In this document: positions 38,901 through 53,126 of the stretch, piece by piece
Layout of the letters: every line of letters starts with the position of its first letter
How positions within the stretch are numbered: position 1 is the stretch's first letter
Assembly (NCBI GenBank): GCA_034766995.1
Contig: CM068317.1
Coordinates: 28,275,001-28,339,000, forward strand
Reading direction: 5' to 3'
Length of the DNA: 64,000 nucleotides
From: Acanthacorydalis orientalis
Taxonomy: Eukaryota > Arthropoda > Insecta > Megaloptera > Corydalidae
Position numbers and translations under genes: made by a program
Notes under the pieces: generated by a model
What the model was told of the DNA's origin: nothing
The model's input: the letters and a program-made list of their open reading frames with translations, nothing else
Databases searched by the model: none

Positions 38901-41758
38901 TAAACGATGGAAACAACAAATTCGTAGATTGAATAAGTCCAAAGCTTGTGCTGATGCAGGATTACTGGATAGAAATCTTATGCGCAGGTATATAATAAAG
39001 AAATATGAAAAAAATGTTTTGCATATTTTGAAAGAACTATTTTTAACAGTAAAAAGTTTTATCTGAAGTTCACATGTATAGAGATTTTAATAAGTATAAC
39101 TCTTACAGGTCCATATATCAATGATAAGTAATATATATTAATTTATATTCTACATTTTAGAATTCATTTACCTTCGATTAAAATTTTCTGTATGTATGTG
39201 AGTTATGCATATGCCAGTATGTGTATATATATATATATATTTATTAAAAGGCATAGTATAAATGTTAATGTATTATATCTTAATAATTATGTGTAGTATA
39301 TTGTAAAATTCTAGTTTATTTTAATTACTCTTTTACTATAATAATTGTTTATCATTTTACTTTAAAATTATATATTTTCAGGACGCTTACATTCTATAGT
39401 ACTGTTGCTGAAGCATTGCTGGCAATGCTAACCGGTAGACAGCCAGGTTCCTCTTTTACAGTAAATGATTTACCATTACCAGCTAATGCACCATCTGCAT
39501 TTTACTCATTACCTGAATGGTACATTGAAGATATCGCCGAATTCTTACTATTTTCTTTACAGTAAGTTTATCATGAATAAAAATTGTTAAATAAATAAAA
39601 ACATAAATTTTATTTTTAGATATTGTCCAACTGTGATTGCTGAATTCATGGATGATACACTAATAACATGGTTATTAGCTGTTGTTTGTACTCCACATTA
39701 TATTAAAAATCCATACCTTGTAGCAAAACTTATTGAAGTATTATTTGTCATAAATCCACAAATTAATATTCGAACAGAACGATTGCATGAGAAAGTTTTA
39801 GGCCATCCTATATCTGAAATATTACTTCCAAGTTGTTTGATGAAATTTTATACAGATGTTGAAACTACAGGTTCAAGTTCTGAATTTTATGATAAATTCA
39901 CTATTCGTTATCATATCAGTTTAATTATGCAAGTAAGTATTTTTGTTTAATTTTTTAAAGACAACATTTTAGCTCCATAACATATCTCCATCAAATGTAC
40001 TATTTGTAATTTTATACTATTCAGAAATTCTGCATGATTGATGAATTATGCAAGTTTTAAAATGAAAGTAAAATATTATAATTAATATGATTTATGAATA
40101 ATATTTACTGTTATTTAAATATTTCTTAAAAGTATGATAATTTTTATTCTTTTGTAAATGAAATGAACTATTTTTCATAAACATTTTTAGTACATATATA
40201 ATTTCTTCAAAAAATAATCAGAACTATTTAATTTCATATATACTTAAAAACAAATTTATTTGGTAATTTATAAAAAATTGCAATTTCAATTTGTTTTTAT
40301 GAATATGTAATTGTTATACAAATTTTTGATTCGTCAATGGCCTAATAATATAATATGCACGTGTATGGGGATATATATGTATGTATACATGTATGTATGT
40401 CTGTCTCAAACACACATACATAATCACACCTCTTTTATTCATTTAAAGACTATGTGGAACAGTCCTGTTCACCGATTAGCTATGATCAAAGAATCTGGAA
40501 CAGGAAAACAATTTGTAAAGTTCATAAATATGTTAATGAATGATACTACATTCCTGTTGGATGAGAGCCTTGAAAGTTTAAAACGTATCCATGAAATTCA
40601 AGAACAGATGGCTGATACTGAAACATGGGCACGTACTTCACATGAACAACAAACATCAAGAACTAGACAACTTGCAGCTGATGAAAGGCAATGCAGATCT
40701 TATCTTACATTGGCCCGAGAAACAGTTGATATGTTTCATTACTTAACAGTTGAAATTAAAGAACCATTTTTACGACCTGAGTTAGTTGACAGGTAAGTAT
40801 TTATATCAAATAGTTATAGATTTAGTTTGATATAAAAAAGCAGATATATATATATATAACAAATAAACCAATATAAATGCTAATGTGTTTTATATTGTTT
40901 ACTTGCATATATTTTTTTTAAATATAGGCTAGCGTCAATGTTGAATTTCAATCTTCAACAGTTATGTGGACCCAAATGTAAAAATTTGAAAGTAAAAACC
41001 CCTGAGAAATATGGTTGGGAACCAAGAAAGTTACTTAGTCAACTAGTCGATATTTATTTGCATCTCGACTGTGATAAATTTGCTGCTGCCATAGCTGCTG
41101 ATGAAGTAAGTTAATAATTTATTTATAATTATTTGTGATGTATTTATTTTCAATGAATTATTACAGCGTTCGTTTTGTAAAGAACTTTTTGATGACGCTG
41201 CTTCTCGAATGGAGCGCTCCTTAATTAAAACACCTTCAGAAACTGAACAGTTTCGATCTTTAGCTCAAAAAGCCCATGACATACTTTTATTAAATCAACA
41301 ATCTGATGATTATTTAGCTGATGCTCCTGATGAATTCCGTGATCCTCTAATGGATACTTTAATGTCAGATCCTGTAAGATTACCTTCTGGTCAAGTAATG
41401 GATAGGCCAGTAATTATGAGACATTTATTAAATAGTTCCACAGATCCATTTAACAGACAACCTTTGACTGAAGATATGTTACAACCAGGTAAATTATATT
41501 TCTGATAAATTAGAATTAGTTATTTTTATTGATAAATATATAAGTTAAAATAGTAAAATATATAAAACAAATTGCCTTAGTTTCCAATTGTAAACCATTA
41601 AGTAAATTGCTCTCTAAAATTTTCAAAGATTTTTAATATTATAAGTGCATTATATATAAATGTATTTATATACTTATAACATATACATCTTCATTTCAGT
41701 ACTAGAATTAAAAGAACGAATCTCAATATGGAAAAAAGAAAAAAAGAAGTCCACATAA
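35972..41758 (+). CDS. Ube4B: Ubiquitin conjugation factor E4 B (UFD2-type U-box ligase)
   Basis: Ten exons: 35972-35995, 36240-36701, 37244-38624, 38684-38987, 39382-39561, 39620-39932, 40449-40792, 40928-41105, 41167-41488 and 41700-41758. Together they give 1188 codons, close to animal UBE4B. All junctions are GT-AG and phases match. The start [20 protein letters not shown] is the conserved UBE4B N-terminus, which fixes the first ATG. Residues ~20-160 are a Ser/Pro-rich disordered stretch. The UFD2 core follows from about 520 (for example [60 protein letters not shown]). The C-terminal U-box is at ~1115-1180 ([40 protein letters not shown]) and binds E2-ubiquitin. The protein extends ubiquitin chains with p97/VCP for proteasomal degradation (family knowledge). 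The 19-codon last exon completes the U-box helix. Intact. Confidence 0.96.
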
Positions 41759-42097
41759 TAGTCAGCAACAAGAATTTGATTGTCCCTGACATATATTTTT
41801 ATATAAAACTTTCTAAATTTTGCAGGGATTTTCATTTTTAAGTTATGTGCAATTTTGTTTTTTCGTAACACTTATTGTATTATTTTTTTTATTTTATACA
41901 CCTATAAACAATGTAGTTACATTATTATATATGTAAGAATGTATACCATTGTATACAAGAATGTGAGTGTATATCTCTGGAAGAAAAATTAGGAGGTATA
42001 CATAATATGTATATTTTGTGTTTTGATTTATACAACTTGATACTAAATGAATGGAACATCATCTTTTATTGTATTGAATAATCCTGCATATACTGTG

Positions 42098-42101
<4 letters not shown>

Positions 42102-42179
<78 letters not shown>
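42102..42179. repeat. (TA)n microsatellite
   Basis: About 39 perfect TA units downstream of Ube4B. The Tyr-Ile open frame across it is an artefact. Confidence 0.97.
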
Positions 42180-42181
<2 letters not shown>

Positions 42182-42993
42182 GGATCATTTTTCACATACT
42201 TAAAGTACTTTGTACACAGTTGTATTTAACAATATTTATGTGTCTTTTAGAAACGAATATTAAAATCAAGTCGTTCTAATAATTAAAAATATGTATGAAC
42301 AAACAGATATTTTTATTTTCTATAAAACGAAGCAATTTCAAATTTCATGTATACAATACATATCTGTTAAGATAAATACACATTCATTTAATATATTATT
42401 TCGATTTGTATATATTGCACTTGATATATTTTGTTCATAAAACAATTTTATAAATTAATCAAATATATAATTGATGTGATAAAAATGAATATAAAAATAA
42501 CTAAAGTAGAAAATGCTATCTTGCATTGCAGATGTAAATTTAATTTGATCTCAGTGTGTTAAATATCAATCAATATGAAAGTTTTTGCATTTATTGTTAA
42601 GGAATTTGAATACAAATACTCAAATTTATGATATTACTTATCAGCAGTTCACTGTGCATTTGTAATTTATACACTCAATGAATATAATGTTATGATTATT
42701 GAGGATTATAACTTATGAACTTCAGTGGATATAAAATTCAATACTTTCAGTAAAAACATAATTTCTGCCATTCATATATTATAAAACTATCTATACAGTT
42801 ATCTTAAAATTTAATTTTTACTTTTATTTGTACTGACAGTTAAGTATTCGAGCTTCTTAGTAGATACAGACAAATTAACTGCCAGTCAAAATGACAATAC
42901 ATAATACTGGTTATAAAAATGTATGGATAGTGGATTGTATTTTAAAAACATTCATTTATTGAACTCATAAGGTTAACTTATTTTGAATAATCA

Positions 42994-43045
<52 letters not shown>

Positions 43046-44898
43046 TCAAATTTAGTTACTTTTCAATTTATTAAATAATAATTTTTGTTTTTATATTTTA
43101 GTTATTTTAAAATCATGCCAATGTTGTTTAGAAAATTCATTAAAAGTAAATTTTACTGATTCACCACAATGAATCCATTTTAAAATATCTGCCAATTGAT
43201 ACTTGTCACAGAAACAACATTTTTATATAGTAGTTAGGCCATAAGATGTATATATCAATGAAGTTATTGTGAAATATTTCAAAGGTTTAATATAAAAGTT
43301 AGAAGGAACTCGTATGATGGGACTTATAGCTTAGTTCTCAAAAATGAAAGTTACTCCATATAAGAACAGATTGCCGTCTGTATTAATAATAAATATTCGA
43401 ATGTATTATATAAAAGATATAACTATACAACAGATTATTATAAACAAAACCTTTTTTATAAGTAGAGGTTAGAGACATTATGTAGATAATAAATTGTAGT
43501 GATAATAATTAAATAAAAAAATAAAACTTATCAAAAAAAGTTTTGTAACCATGTTTTGAAATTGCTGTAATTTTAAACTCATAATAGAAATAGAATTTTC
43601 TAATAAGTACTTTTTTAATAACTATATTTTTAGAATACAGAATATATTATCTACATTTTTTATATAAAGCAGCAGTTTTTTTACTTTTATCATTTTTATT
43701 ACCTATTAAGCTGCACATAAATATTTAGCATTTTAAGTAGATTTGTTCCTGAGTATAATTTAAAATATTTTAATAATCAAAACTTCTTACAAATATGAGA
43801 TTCTTGATTTTTAAAAATGTAATTCATATTATCAAGAACATCGACAAATTTGAAATGTCTATATTAGATATTAACAAACCTATTTATTGTCATCAAACAT
43901 TTAAAAATGCTACATCTATAGCCCATTCATATAATGAAAGCATATACATATTGAAAGCTTTTTATTTTTAACAAAAAGTACAAATGAGTTGTAGCTGCTT
44001 GATTAAAAAATATATATATATATCTACAAAAATTTTGCAGTACCACTCATTTTTATCTTGTTGATAATAATGAGATTAATATTTACAAATTCTTTCTTAC
44101 TTGTTATATTTAAAAACAAACTGAATATGAAATCAAGTAGTAAAATTATAATTTTAACAATTATTAATTTTTTTGAGCACTGGATTTAATTGACTATACA
44201 TTTAGGTTTTCAAAAAATATAATTTTTGTTTAAGTTCATATGAACTAGAGTTATGCTCAGGTAAGTAAAATAAATAAATTTATGAACATATTAAAAATGA
44301 TTTGATTGTGCTTTTTATAATTCGTTTCAATATACTCGAATTTTAAGAGGAATCACACAAGTAACATTTTATAAATATATTTCGACACTGATATGTCTTT
44401 TACTATGAGATAATGAATTATTGGTCATTTTTACAACTTTATGAATATATGACAAAACAAAAAGTAATATTTATTCTAATATCTAAACATTTTAAAAACA
44501 ATACATTTAGATCACAAAAATGTCCCATTAAAATGATTTAATATACTTTTGTTCGATTCCAGCAATAGAATACAAATACAAACTGTCATAATTTTAAAAT
44601 AAATGTTTCAAAAAAATTATAAATAATAAAATTTATGCCTGAAGGCAATTACAAAAATAATGTATGTTAAACAATAACATAAAAAAATCTTTTTCCAAGA
44701 AGTTATAGTTATCATTTTTTTAATGTGAATGATCTTAAATATATATTAATACCAAATTTGTTCACTGGATATGATTAAAAATTAATTTACATTTAAACAT
44801 AACCATTCCTTTTATTTAATAACTATATTACTAATACAAATAAACATATTAAGAGAAAACAAAACGACCAGTTTCAAAGCTCTTTAAAATTCCATTTT

Positions 44899-44904
44899 TT
44901 TATT
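44899..44904 (-). terminator. Candidate poly(A) signal of UBIAD1
   Basis: TTTATT on the plus strand (AATAAA on the minus), 150 bp after the UBIAD1 stop. A second lies at 44811-44816. Either could be used. Confidence 0.4.
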
Positions 44905-45053
44905 ACACCGATGTATAAAATAAATATTATATATGTATTTCCATCAACATAGAATACTTCATTTAGTTAGATGCATTTAATTTTTTTATCGTATGTAATA
45001 CACGACTATATGTTTACATACACACATTTGGGCATAATGCAAAATTCAATAAA

Positions 45054-46043
45054 TTAACGGATACTAGGAAGAGTACTATTGCAACTACAAGACAAGACAT
45101 ATAACAGACCAAAGTAAAAATTGAGCTTGGCAGTTCGTTTTGGAACACTTTGGATTGTATCCGATCGTCTAAATTGTTTTTCAAGTTTAAATGCAGCAGG
45201 AAGTGTAATCAAAGGTAACATAAACCATTTTGAATGTTTTAGGCTTACTACTACAAATATAATATATGGTGTAAAAAGCAAAAATGCATACAAAATATGA
45301 GATGCAGTTCTGCCTATCACAATAGCTAACGTAACGATACCAACTTTTTTATCAGATTCCATATCTCTCGTATTATTACTATGTAAAATAGCTTCTGTAT
45401 TCAGTGCTAACGGAATAGCATAATAAATAGTAGCCCATTCTATTCTTCCAGTTTGTGCCATAAACGCAAATAATACTGATATAGGGCCGAATATGATTAA
45501 AATCAATACATCTCCGAGCGCTATATATTTCAGACCAATACCGCCCGTGTACAAAAAGCTAGACGAAAGACCTCCAAAATAAACCAATGCAAGATGTTCC
45601 ATTTTCGCTGGAGAAATCGCTGCTAATAAAATAAATCCAACACATCCGGCTGCATATAAAAAGGCACCAAGTGACACCACTTCATCTTTTGATAATAACT
45701 GGTCTACTAGTGTTCTATCATCAGATTTCCTGTTGTCGATACCTTTGACAAAATCAAAGTAAGTGTTGACTAAATTTCCAGCACCGTGTACACACAGAAC
45801 AGTAAATATGGTCAGAATTAAACTTATGAAACTGAAACCCGTAGAACCGGGAATTTTATATGCAATTGCAGATCCTAGTAAAGTTGGCATAAGACTAGCA
45901 CTAAGAGACCATGGTCTTAATGCCAACACATATGATGATAATTTCATTAGAGCAGAAGAATTAGATTTCTGTTTACTCGTTGATGTTGATTTTGTATTTG
46001 ATCCTCCGTTAAGTAATGTTCTATCTGGCTTTTCTTGATCCAT
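45054..46043 (-). CDS. UBIAD1: UbiA prenyltransferase domain-containing protein 1 (heixuedian homologue)
   Basis: Single exon of 329 codons, complete, starting [14 protein letters not shown]. The family is an integral membrane prenyltransferase of ER/Golgi/mitochondria that makes menaquinone-4 from vitamin K precursors. Drosophila heix is the orthologue. After a Ser/Thr-rich N-terminus (1-32), [20 protein letters not shown] opens the UbiA fold. The first Asp-rich motif is [11 protein letters not shown] (residues 93-103), followed by [11 protein letters not shown]. The second is [14 protein letters not shown] (222-235). These bind the Mg-diphosphate of the prenyl donor, and all the key Asp and Asn are present. 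About eight to nine hydrophobic segments follow the family layout. Length is normal (human 338). It is divergent from Mlf, with 364 bp between start codons. No frameshift or odd codon use seen. Confidence 0.96.
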   Translation of the reverse strand: MDQEKPDRTLLNGGSNTKSTSTSKQKSNSSALMKLSSYVLALRPWSLSASLMPTLLGSAIAYKIPGSTGFSFISLILTIFTVLCVHGAGNLVNTYFDFVKGIDNRKSDDRTLVDQLLSKDEVVSLGAFLYAAGCVGFILLAAISPAKMEHLALVYFGGLSSSFLYTGGIGLKYIALGDVLILIIFGPISVLFAFMAQTGRIEWATIYYAIPLALNTEAILHSNNTRDMESDKKVGIVTLAIVIGRTASHILYAFLLFTPYIIFVVVSLKHSKWFMLPLITLPAAFKLEKQFRRSDTIQSVPKRTAKLNFYFGLLYVLSCSCNSTLPSIR

Positions 46044-46407
46044 TTTTTAATAATTTATATATTTGTTAAAGAGATTCTGCACTACAGAAGTTAACACTGG
46101 AAAAAAGGTTTTCCATGAAATTAATGATCTTTAAACCAGCCAAGTGAAGCTACTCAACACTTACGTGCAAAATAATCAAATACGCTATAAAAAACAATAT
46201 GTGTAATATACTTTTTTGCGTTTTTTTACAATAATTTTATTACACATAACCTTATACGCTACAAGTGACGTATGACGTTTAAATCGAATTGATCAATTTA
46301 TGCATACTGGCGGTAAGAAATTGAACTAACTATATCCGTGTCAACAGACGACGGTGTTAATCGACGCTTCAAGGGTGAAGTGAATCTAAACGAAATCTAT
46401 AGCGAAA
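46044..46407. promoter_or_regulatory. Shared divergent promoter region, UBIAD1 and Mlf
   Basis: 364 bp separates the two start codons, so both promoters and 5' UTRs must fit here, unless either gene has a distant non-coding first exon. The middle (46250-46400) is GC-richer (acgtatgacgtttaaatcg, gtgtcaacagacgacggtgt). No TATA box is evident, as is usual for housekeeping divergent pairs. Confidence 0.6.
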
Positions 46408-47578
46408 ATGTCTTTATTTGGCTCTATAATGGGTGAATTCGATGACGATCCTTTTTTTGGGTACGTTTTATTATTCTTACAACTTGTTACATGTTTTTCG
46501 AATGTATGTTAAATTGTTTTCATAAGGCCAATTGAATCAACAGTCGGCCATCGCATATTCTGGAAATTGTATATTTATCGTTGGTAAAAACTCGAATCAA
46601 AAATAATCAAGTCTGCTTGTATGTTTATTTATAATAGTTAATTGTTTACACCATGTTTCATTTCATACATAATTAACATAATTTTCAATAATTATGGTTC
46701 TAAATTATATCATGCAGTTGTGTCAGCTCAAGTTACATATGTAATCCAATGTAAGCCTTTAATTAAATAGTTTTTATACATTGGCAAATGATTTATAAAA
46801 ATTACACATCTTTGCAATACAATCTTCCGATATTATATTGAAAAATTTTAAATCAAAATTACATATTTACATTAGAATTTTTATTTATAAGTTGCATTAT
46901 ATTGTGTTCTGTACATCTACACTCATATATGCAATATGTATTTTTTTAATAATTTTGTATCTTAAAATCTATTTTTTAATTTTAAAAAATGTAAGTGTAT
47001 ATACACACTTTAATAGATATTTTTTAAAAATGTATTCAAATTTTCAATAATGCACATTTTTTAAAAAGAAAATTATGTTTAGTAGTATTCTTTTTGCTCA
47101 ATTTTTATATGTAATTAGCATATTTTACAAATAAATTAGTATGAATTTGTAATATCACCTTTTTTTATTTAATTTATATTATGTTTCAATACAATTAATT
47201 TTTCCACAATACAAATTGATAGTGATATAAAATTGGTAGTGTAAATTATCATTTGAATTTTAATAGTTTCAATGTTTGAAAATAACTTAATGTATACATA
47301 ACAAAAGTAAACATATATAAAATAAATTACAAATATTATTTTACTATTCTATTTAAGTATTATAATACTGCTTATTACACATTCTTGTAAATTCATGCTG
47401 TTAACAGTGTGTCAACAGATATACTTACATTTTAAATGTATACATTATATACTTGTAAATGTATTACATTATATTCTGTCAGTTAATGCTCTTCTTGATG
47501 CCATTTTTGTGAGCTGATAAATCAGCTTGAATTTTCTTGAATGTGTAATATGCAAATATGATTTTTATTCTTGTTTCC

Positions 47579-47640
<62 letters not shown>

Positions 47641-50600
47641 GTATATTTGTAGATATATACACTTTTTTTACTTCTATTTAAAAAAAAAACTTTTTAAACA
47701 ATTTTTTTATAGTATGCATATGCGTTCAATGCGTCAGATGAATAATATGATGAATTCTTTGTTCTCTGATCCCTTTGGTATGATGGGAGGAATGAATGAT
47801 TTACCTGCATTAACTGGGGGGTCTGGCATGAGAGGATCACATGATAGCCTTATGCCATTTGGATTTCCACCAATGAACATCAACAGACTACTTGGAGGTA
47901 TTAATTACAGATTGTGAAAATTAATTTTTCCATTGCTGTTATTTATGTAAAAAATATGATGCATTCCTTAAAGAAACTGCTTTTTTATTGATATTAATAT
48001 TACTGCTATTGTTTTTGGTCAAAATATCATCATATATATATATATAGTATTATTAGAATGTATGGATCTTGCATGTGTTTTTTAATGTTTTGTACAAAAT
48101 TTTAGGTTCTCTAGATTCATTAGCTGCTAATGCAGCAAATGGAAACTGTCACAGTTATGTTAGTAGTTCTGTTGTAAAAATGAGCACGGGGCCAGATGGA
48201 AAACCACAAGTTTATCGTGCAACAGCAAGTAGTCGCAGTGGACCCGGTGGTGTGCGTGAAACACAACGTACAGTTCAAGATTCACATACTGGAACAAAAT
48301 CCATGGCAATTGGTAATTTATTATTAATTTTTTCACTGGAGAAATATAGTATTCATGATCTTTTTTTGAAGGCCATCATATAGGAGATCGCGCACATATA
48401 ATTGAACGTGAACAAAATGTTCGTTCTGGAGAAGAGGAAGAACGTCAAGATTTTATAAATTTGGAAGAAGAAGAAGCAGAAACTTTTAATCGTGAATGGG
48501 AAAATAAAGCACGTGGTCGTCTCCCAACACCTAGTATTCATGCAGCTAATCATGGAACAGGTGGTGCTGGTAGACACAGGCATGGTTCTGGATTACTAGC
48601 TTTACCATCATCACAACAGTCTTCATCAGCTGCTGCTGCTACACACAGGTGTGTTCAAAAGTATAACTATCAAATCTTACATACGTACACGTATATATAT
48701 ATATATATATATGTACACACGCTAAATAAGGGTTATATTAATATATAAATAGTGTTTGCATTTTCAAAAGTAATAAATTATGCAGTGCTTATAAATTTTT
48801 ATTATAACAGTACATTTATATATGTAAACATAATATGATAATTTCTATGAAGTAATAATTTATATGTAGTGTTTATCTGTGTATAGTATTTTCCTTATGA
48901 AAATATTTGCATGTATGTGTAAAAAAATCACAGCCAAAATTAATTGGTATTAAGAAAATTAATACAAAAATGCACATATATTTGTAAAGCTTCTTATATC
49001 TATTTTCTCTCACTTATTTGTTAGAAACATAACTGTTTTAGGTGTATACACTGTCCTGTCTTTTCAATGTTGAAATTTTTTGTTATTGATTTTTTGAAGC
49101 ACATGGTATTTTGTATATGTGTACATATATGTACATTAAAAAATTGATCCATTGGACTTAGGTTTAAAATTCTATAGAATTTGACTTGAAAGAAATGTTT
49201 TAGTAATTTGAAATAAAGTGAAAATAAACATGAAAAAATATGATGATTTCAAGTGTGAATTTATAATCCATTCGTTTGGTTAGTTTCAAATGAAAAAAAT
49301 ACATCAGTGAAAGTAAATAACTTAAATTATATCATTGCAAAATTTTGTAAAGTTTAGTAAGTGATTACATTTATATATTTACTTTCATAGTATACTGTTA
49401 TAATGATTGTGTAGCAGTTATGTTTATTAGAATTTACATAGTGTTTTATTTTCCTGCATTGTTTAATTATGAACTTGTAAATGTTTAAAAGCAATGCTAC
49501 CTGTATATACAAAGTGTGAGAGAACACTAATGTACAGTAAATATTCATTTGAATATTTATACATTTACAAATAGAAAAATTATATTCTAAATTAAAGTAG
49601 TTTTCGAACTATTTTTTTTTTTACATTGAAACCATTTAACAAATCAGTTTAAAACTAAATTTTATTGGTAAAAAAATTTGATGTTTTTTGAAGTAAAGGT
49701 TGTAATTTGAATACAAAATATCGAATCTTCGCAATTGATTATATAGAAGCATCGGCTTTGGCATCTTAAATTTTTCTTTTTTCTTATTGTTTATTATTTA
49801 GTAGTATTTGCTATTGGTGGAATGTCGTATGCACGTTTTTCGGCACACTTTTCAGACGCGCGCGAACAAACAGAGCAACTGCTTCGCCTATGACCTCTCC
49901 ACGTCGTGCATTAAGAACATCAGCCCTTACAAATACCAGGTGAGACATTCATAAATTGTGAATTGAAAGATATATTACAAGCTGTTTTGAATAACATATT
50001 ATGCTTAGCATTTTTATATAACTTAGTTTTATTGTTTATTAATCAAAATTTAACTAGTACGACAAAAAAGCAGTTTTCTTTTATTTCTTCTTGATACACT
50101 TTTTAAATAAAAAGTATTAGCTTTTTTCTACTAAAGAATTACAATAATAAATAATTTAATTTTTAATAAAAATGCAAAGAATATACATAATGAATTCTTA
50201 TTTTTTGCCACTTTATTATATACGTACACACTAGAAATAAATTAATGCATATGATATAGTTTCACATACAAGATTTGAGCACAAAAATTATACTTAGACA
50301 TTTTTTTTATCTGATATTTAGTACAATTTATGTGAGGTATAAATATTATGCTATATATTACATGCTAGACCATTTTTTTTAACATTTTCTTTATATAATT
50401 ACTAATGCTTTCATACTAATTTTAAAAGTAACGTTTAAAATGATTTATGAACCGTAATTATTTATATCTTAATAAAAAAAGTTTTGTATAGTAAAAACAT
50501 TTTTTTTTATTTATTCATTTTACTAACAAACTTTTTATTAGTCATTTTAATTAAAGTTTATTGAAAAGGTTATAAGTTAATAACAAGTTTATTTTTTTTA

Positions 50601-51755
50601 TATAAAAAATATCAGTGTTATCAGTATTTATTATTTGTATATGTAAACAATGTTGAGTTTTAAAAAAAATGTTTAGTAAACATTCACATTGAAACATTGC
50701 ATTATCTTATATAGAATAAAGTTTAAAATTTATATTTATAAAATCTGATTTTTCTGTCGTATATAAAGAAATGTAATACATTTTTATAATATTTTTGTAT
50801 CAGATTTTAATAGTAAATTGTGAAAATGTCACAAATGAGAGCAAATATGTATTTTAAATTTAAATCTAGATATATTCATTTTGACTGCATATTTAATGTG
50901 TATTAATAAGATTGTAAGCATCAGCATTTAAAATAAAATGCCATTTTATATTTTATAGCAGTGTTAACAAATACTAAAATTAAATTGTCTCTTGATTTAT
51001 TTAAAAAAGAGCTTCGTTTCTTGTTAGCTAAACAATCATTACCTTTGTTGTTTCAAGACGTTTTTGAACTATCTTTCAGGTACTCAAGGAAATATTAACT
51101 TTCCATATGATTTAATAGAATGTTCGTTTTATGGGAAAAATAACGACAATTTCCCGTATTTTTAGCCTGTAAGTACTTTGTCAACTTTTCTTCTCATTGA
51201 AATGAATGATGCTTCTAACAAAATTGATAGCTGTGTTTTCCTTCATTTCAATTTTTTTCATTTTTTTATTACCTTTTATATGTGTATTTTTGTTGCTTTT
51301 GCTTTGTGTTTGCCTCCGTAGTCAACATTTTGTTGTTATTTTTTATTTATATACATTATATATATATATATATATATATATATCGTTATGAATATTGCAT
51401 TCTTTGCAAATAATTTCAAATACAAAAAATAGCATAAGAGTGATGTATTTCAAATTTCTTTAATCTACATTTTACAGAAGGTCTGTATTCTACCAATTGT
51501 AAATATTCTTTTAATGTTCTTTTATATAGCAAAACTTAGTATGTATCAAATAAATTTATAACACTAATTTATGCACATGTATAAAAAGTATACATTTATA
51601 TATGCACACAAATATACAATTTTCATTGATTTGAATGAATTTTTCTTAGTACATCAATGAATCGTACACCATATAGTCAGCCAGGACAACAATCATCTTC
51701 GAGTCGCAGACATCAACGCAACATCAAGACTGTTTCAGGACCACCAGATCTGTAA
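46408..51755 (+). CDS. Mlf: Myeloid leukemia factor (MLF family)
   Basis: Six exons: 46408-46460, 47713-47897, 48106-48312, 48372-48648, 49856-49939 and 51650-51755, 303 codons with consistent phases. MLF proteins are nuclear/cytoplasmic adaptors linked in flies to RUNX factor stability and chaperone-type suppression of protein aggregates (family knowledge). The N-terminus MSLFGSIMGEFDDDPFFG is followed by a Met-rich segment (MHMRSMRQMNNMMNSLFSDP). The conserved core spans about residues 85-185: SYVSSSVVKMSTGPDGKPQV, RATASSRSGPGGVRETQRTV, GHHIGDRAHIIEREQNVRSG, EERQDFINLEEEEAETFNRE. After that come low-complexity HGTGGAGRHRHGSG, a Ser/Ala-rich run and a basic Arg-rich tail. The fifth exon (28 codons, RARTNRATASPM) sits after a 1.2 kb intron with a TA tract, and might be alternative. 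Complete and unbroken. Confidence 0.93.
47582..47635. repeat. (TA)n microsatellite in Mlf intron 1
   Basis: About 27 TA units lying 80 bp before the exon 2 acceptor. Confidence 0.96.
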
Positions 51756-52942
51756 ATTATCAGGAAATTTCATAATTTTTACAATTAATATTTTCTAGTT
51801 AAGTTCATTTGTTGTCAGGTTTAATGTAAAATTGTCTAGTATGTATTTTGTAACGTGAATTATTTGTCTGAATGATAATAGTCATGTGTTTTTAAATAAT
51901 ATATTTTTTCATTTAAGTTTCTTTTGTGGACTTTGTATTCAGTACAAGTTCAAAGTTCACATTTTTTTGTAATTCAGGTCTGGTACTTTAAAGATTTTTA
52001 TTAGAAAGAACATGTATAAAAAAGCTAATTTTTGTAATCACTTTGCTAATAATGCATAATGAATGTTTCATCCTTTTTGTATACATAAAATAAACTTATA
52101 AGATTTTTTAAAACTATTGTAATAATTAATAAATATTTGTAATTACTACTTGAAATTATTGTACTTTACTAAAGTTTATCAATTTTGAAGTAATAAACTG
52201 AAGTGAATATTTTTAAGCACTCCTTTTTTTAATATTTTAATTAAAATCCTTCAGTTTACAAATTAAGAAAATACTCATTAATTTATAATTAATGAATATT
52301 AGATATAAGTTATATTTAATGAATTGTCTGAAACGACATCAATACAAATTAGTTTTTAGTAATATTTTTTAAAGTACGGCGACTATATTACTTCAATTTA
52401 ACAAGATGGTCATCAATATATAATAAATGTTAGATATAAGTATCAGGCCTAAGTAGTTATGTTCAGTAATATATTTTTTTTATTTTGTTAAGACAATTTT
52501 TATTTGACATAAGAATAAAATTTTCAGATTTGTTACTGTTGAAATGTTCTTTGGCTGACATATAGGTTCTAATGCTATAAAAAAATTTTGAAAGTTATAT
52601 AAATATTAAAAGATATTAGCTGAACAATGGTAATATTTCTTTTAAGTGAAAGTAAAATTTTGATAGTAAATGATCAAGATGAAATTTCTTATTAGATATG
52701 ATTAAAATAATAGATATTTGTTCCTTTCATCCATTATCAGTGTTTCTGAAAACTTTTGTCCTTTTTCATCAACATTGAATCATAAAATAATAAAATATGT
52801 TATTTATAAAAAAAAGTTAATTGCTTCAACATAAATATATTTTTATGAAAGATAATATACGAAAAAACAACATGTGTGTACGAATGTATACACAACATAC
52901 AACAGCCTACAATACATAATTGTGCAGTGTTTAATATTTGGT
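51756..52942. other. Mlf 3' UTR and flanking non-coding DNA
   Basis: The 3' UTR of Mlf followed by AT-rich DNA with no recognised gene. AATAAA signals occur at 52089-52094 and 52192-52197. Confidence 0.5.
52089..52094 (+). terminator. Candidate poly(A) signal of Mlf
   Basis: AATAAA about 335 bp after the Mlf stop. Another lies at 52192-52197. Confidence 0.45.
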
Positions 52943-53126
52943 CAGGTGCGTGTTAAAACTTAGTCGGTTGATGTTTTAGTTTATAATTGCAACATCTATG
53001 GTAATGCTGCGCGCACTTGAACGGCCGGTACATGATCAGTGCAAGTGTACTTAGTGTCATGCATTTTCATAGATGTTGCTATAACATCCAAATTAACGGT
53101 CGACTAGAAGTGTTAATACGCGTCTG
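52943..53126. mobile_element. Palindromic foldback element / MITE (about 184 bp)
   Basis: The two halves are imperfect inverted repeats over almost the whole length. The left end reads CAGGTGCGTGTTAAAACTT and the right end, inverted, CAGACGCGTATTAACACTT. Further in, TGCAACATCTATGGTAATG pairs with AGCAACATCTATGAAAATG, and GCACTTGAACGGCCGGTACA is near the self-complementary centre. It is GC-richer than its surroundings and non-coding. No clear target duplication was found (flanks tatttggt and gcgttata), so the superfamily is unknown. The transcript could fold into a long hairpin. Confidence 0.65.

Larger units (their letters stand above)
41759..45053. other. 3' UTRs and intergenic DNA between Ube4B and UBIAD1
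   Basis: Convergent gene ends: the Ube4B 3' UTR at the left and the UBIAD1 3' UTR at the right. No other gene is recognised. TA tracts lie at 42102-42179 and 42996-43040. The middle is plain AT-rich sequence. Confidence 0.55.
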
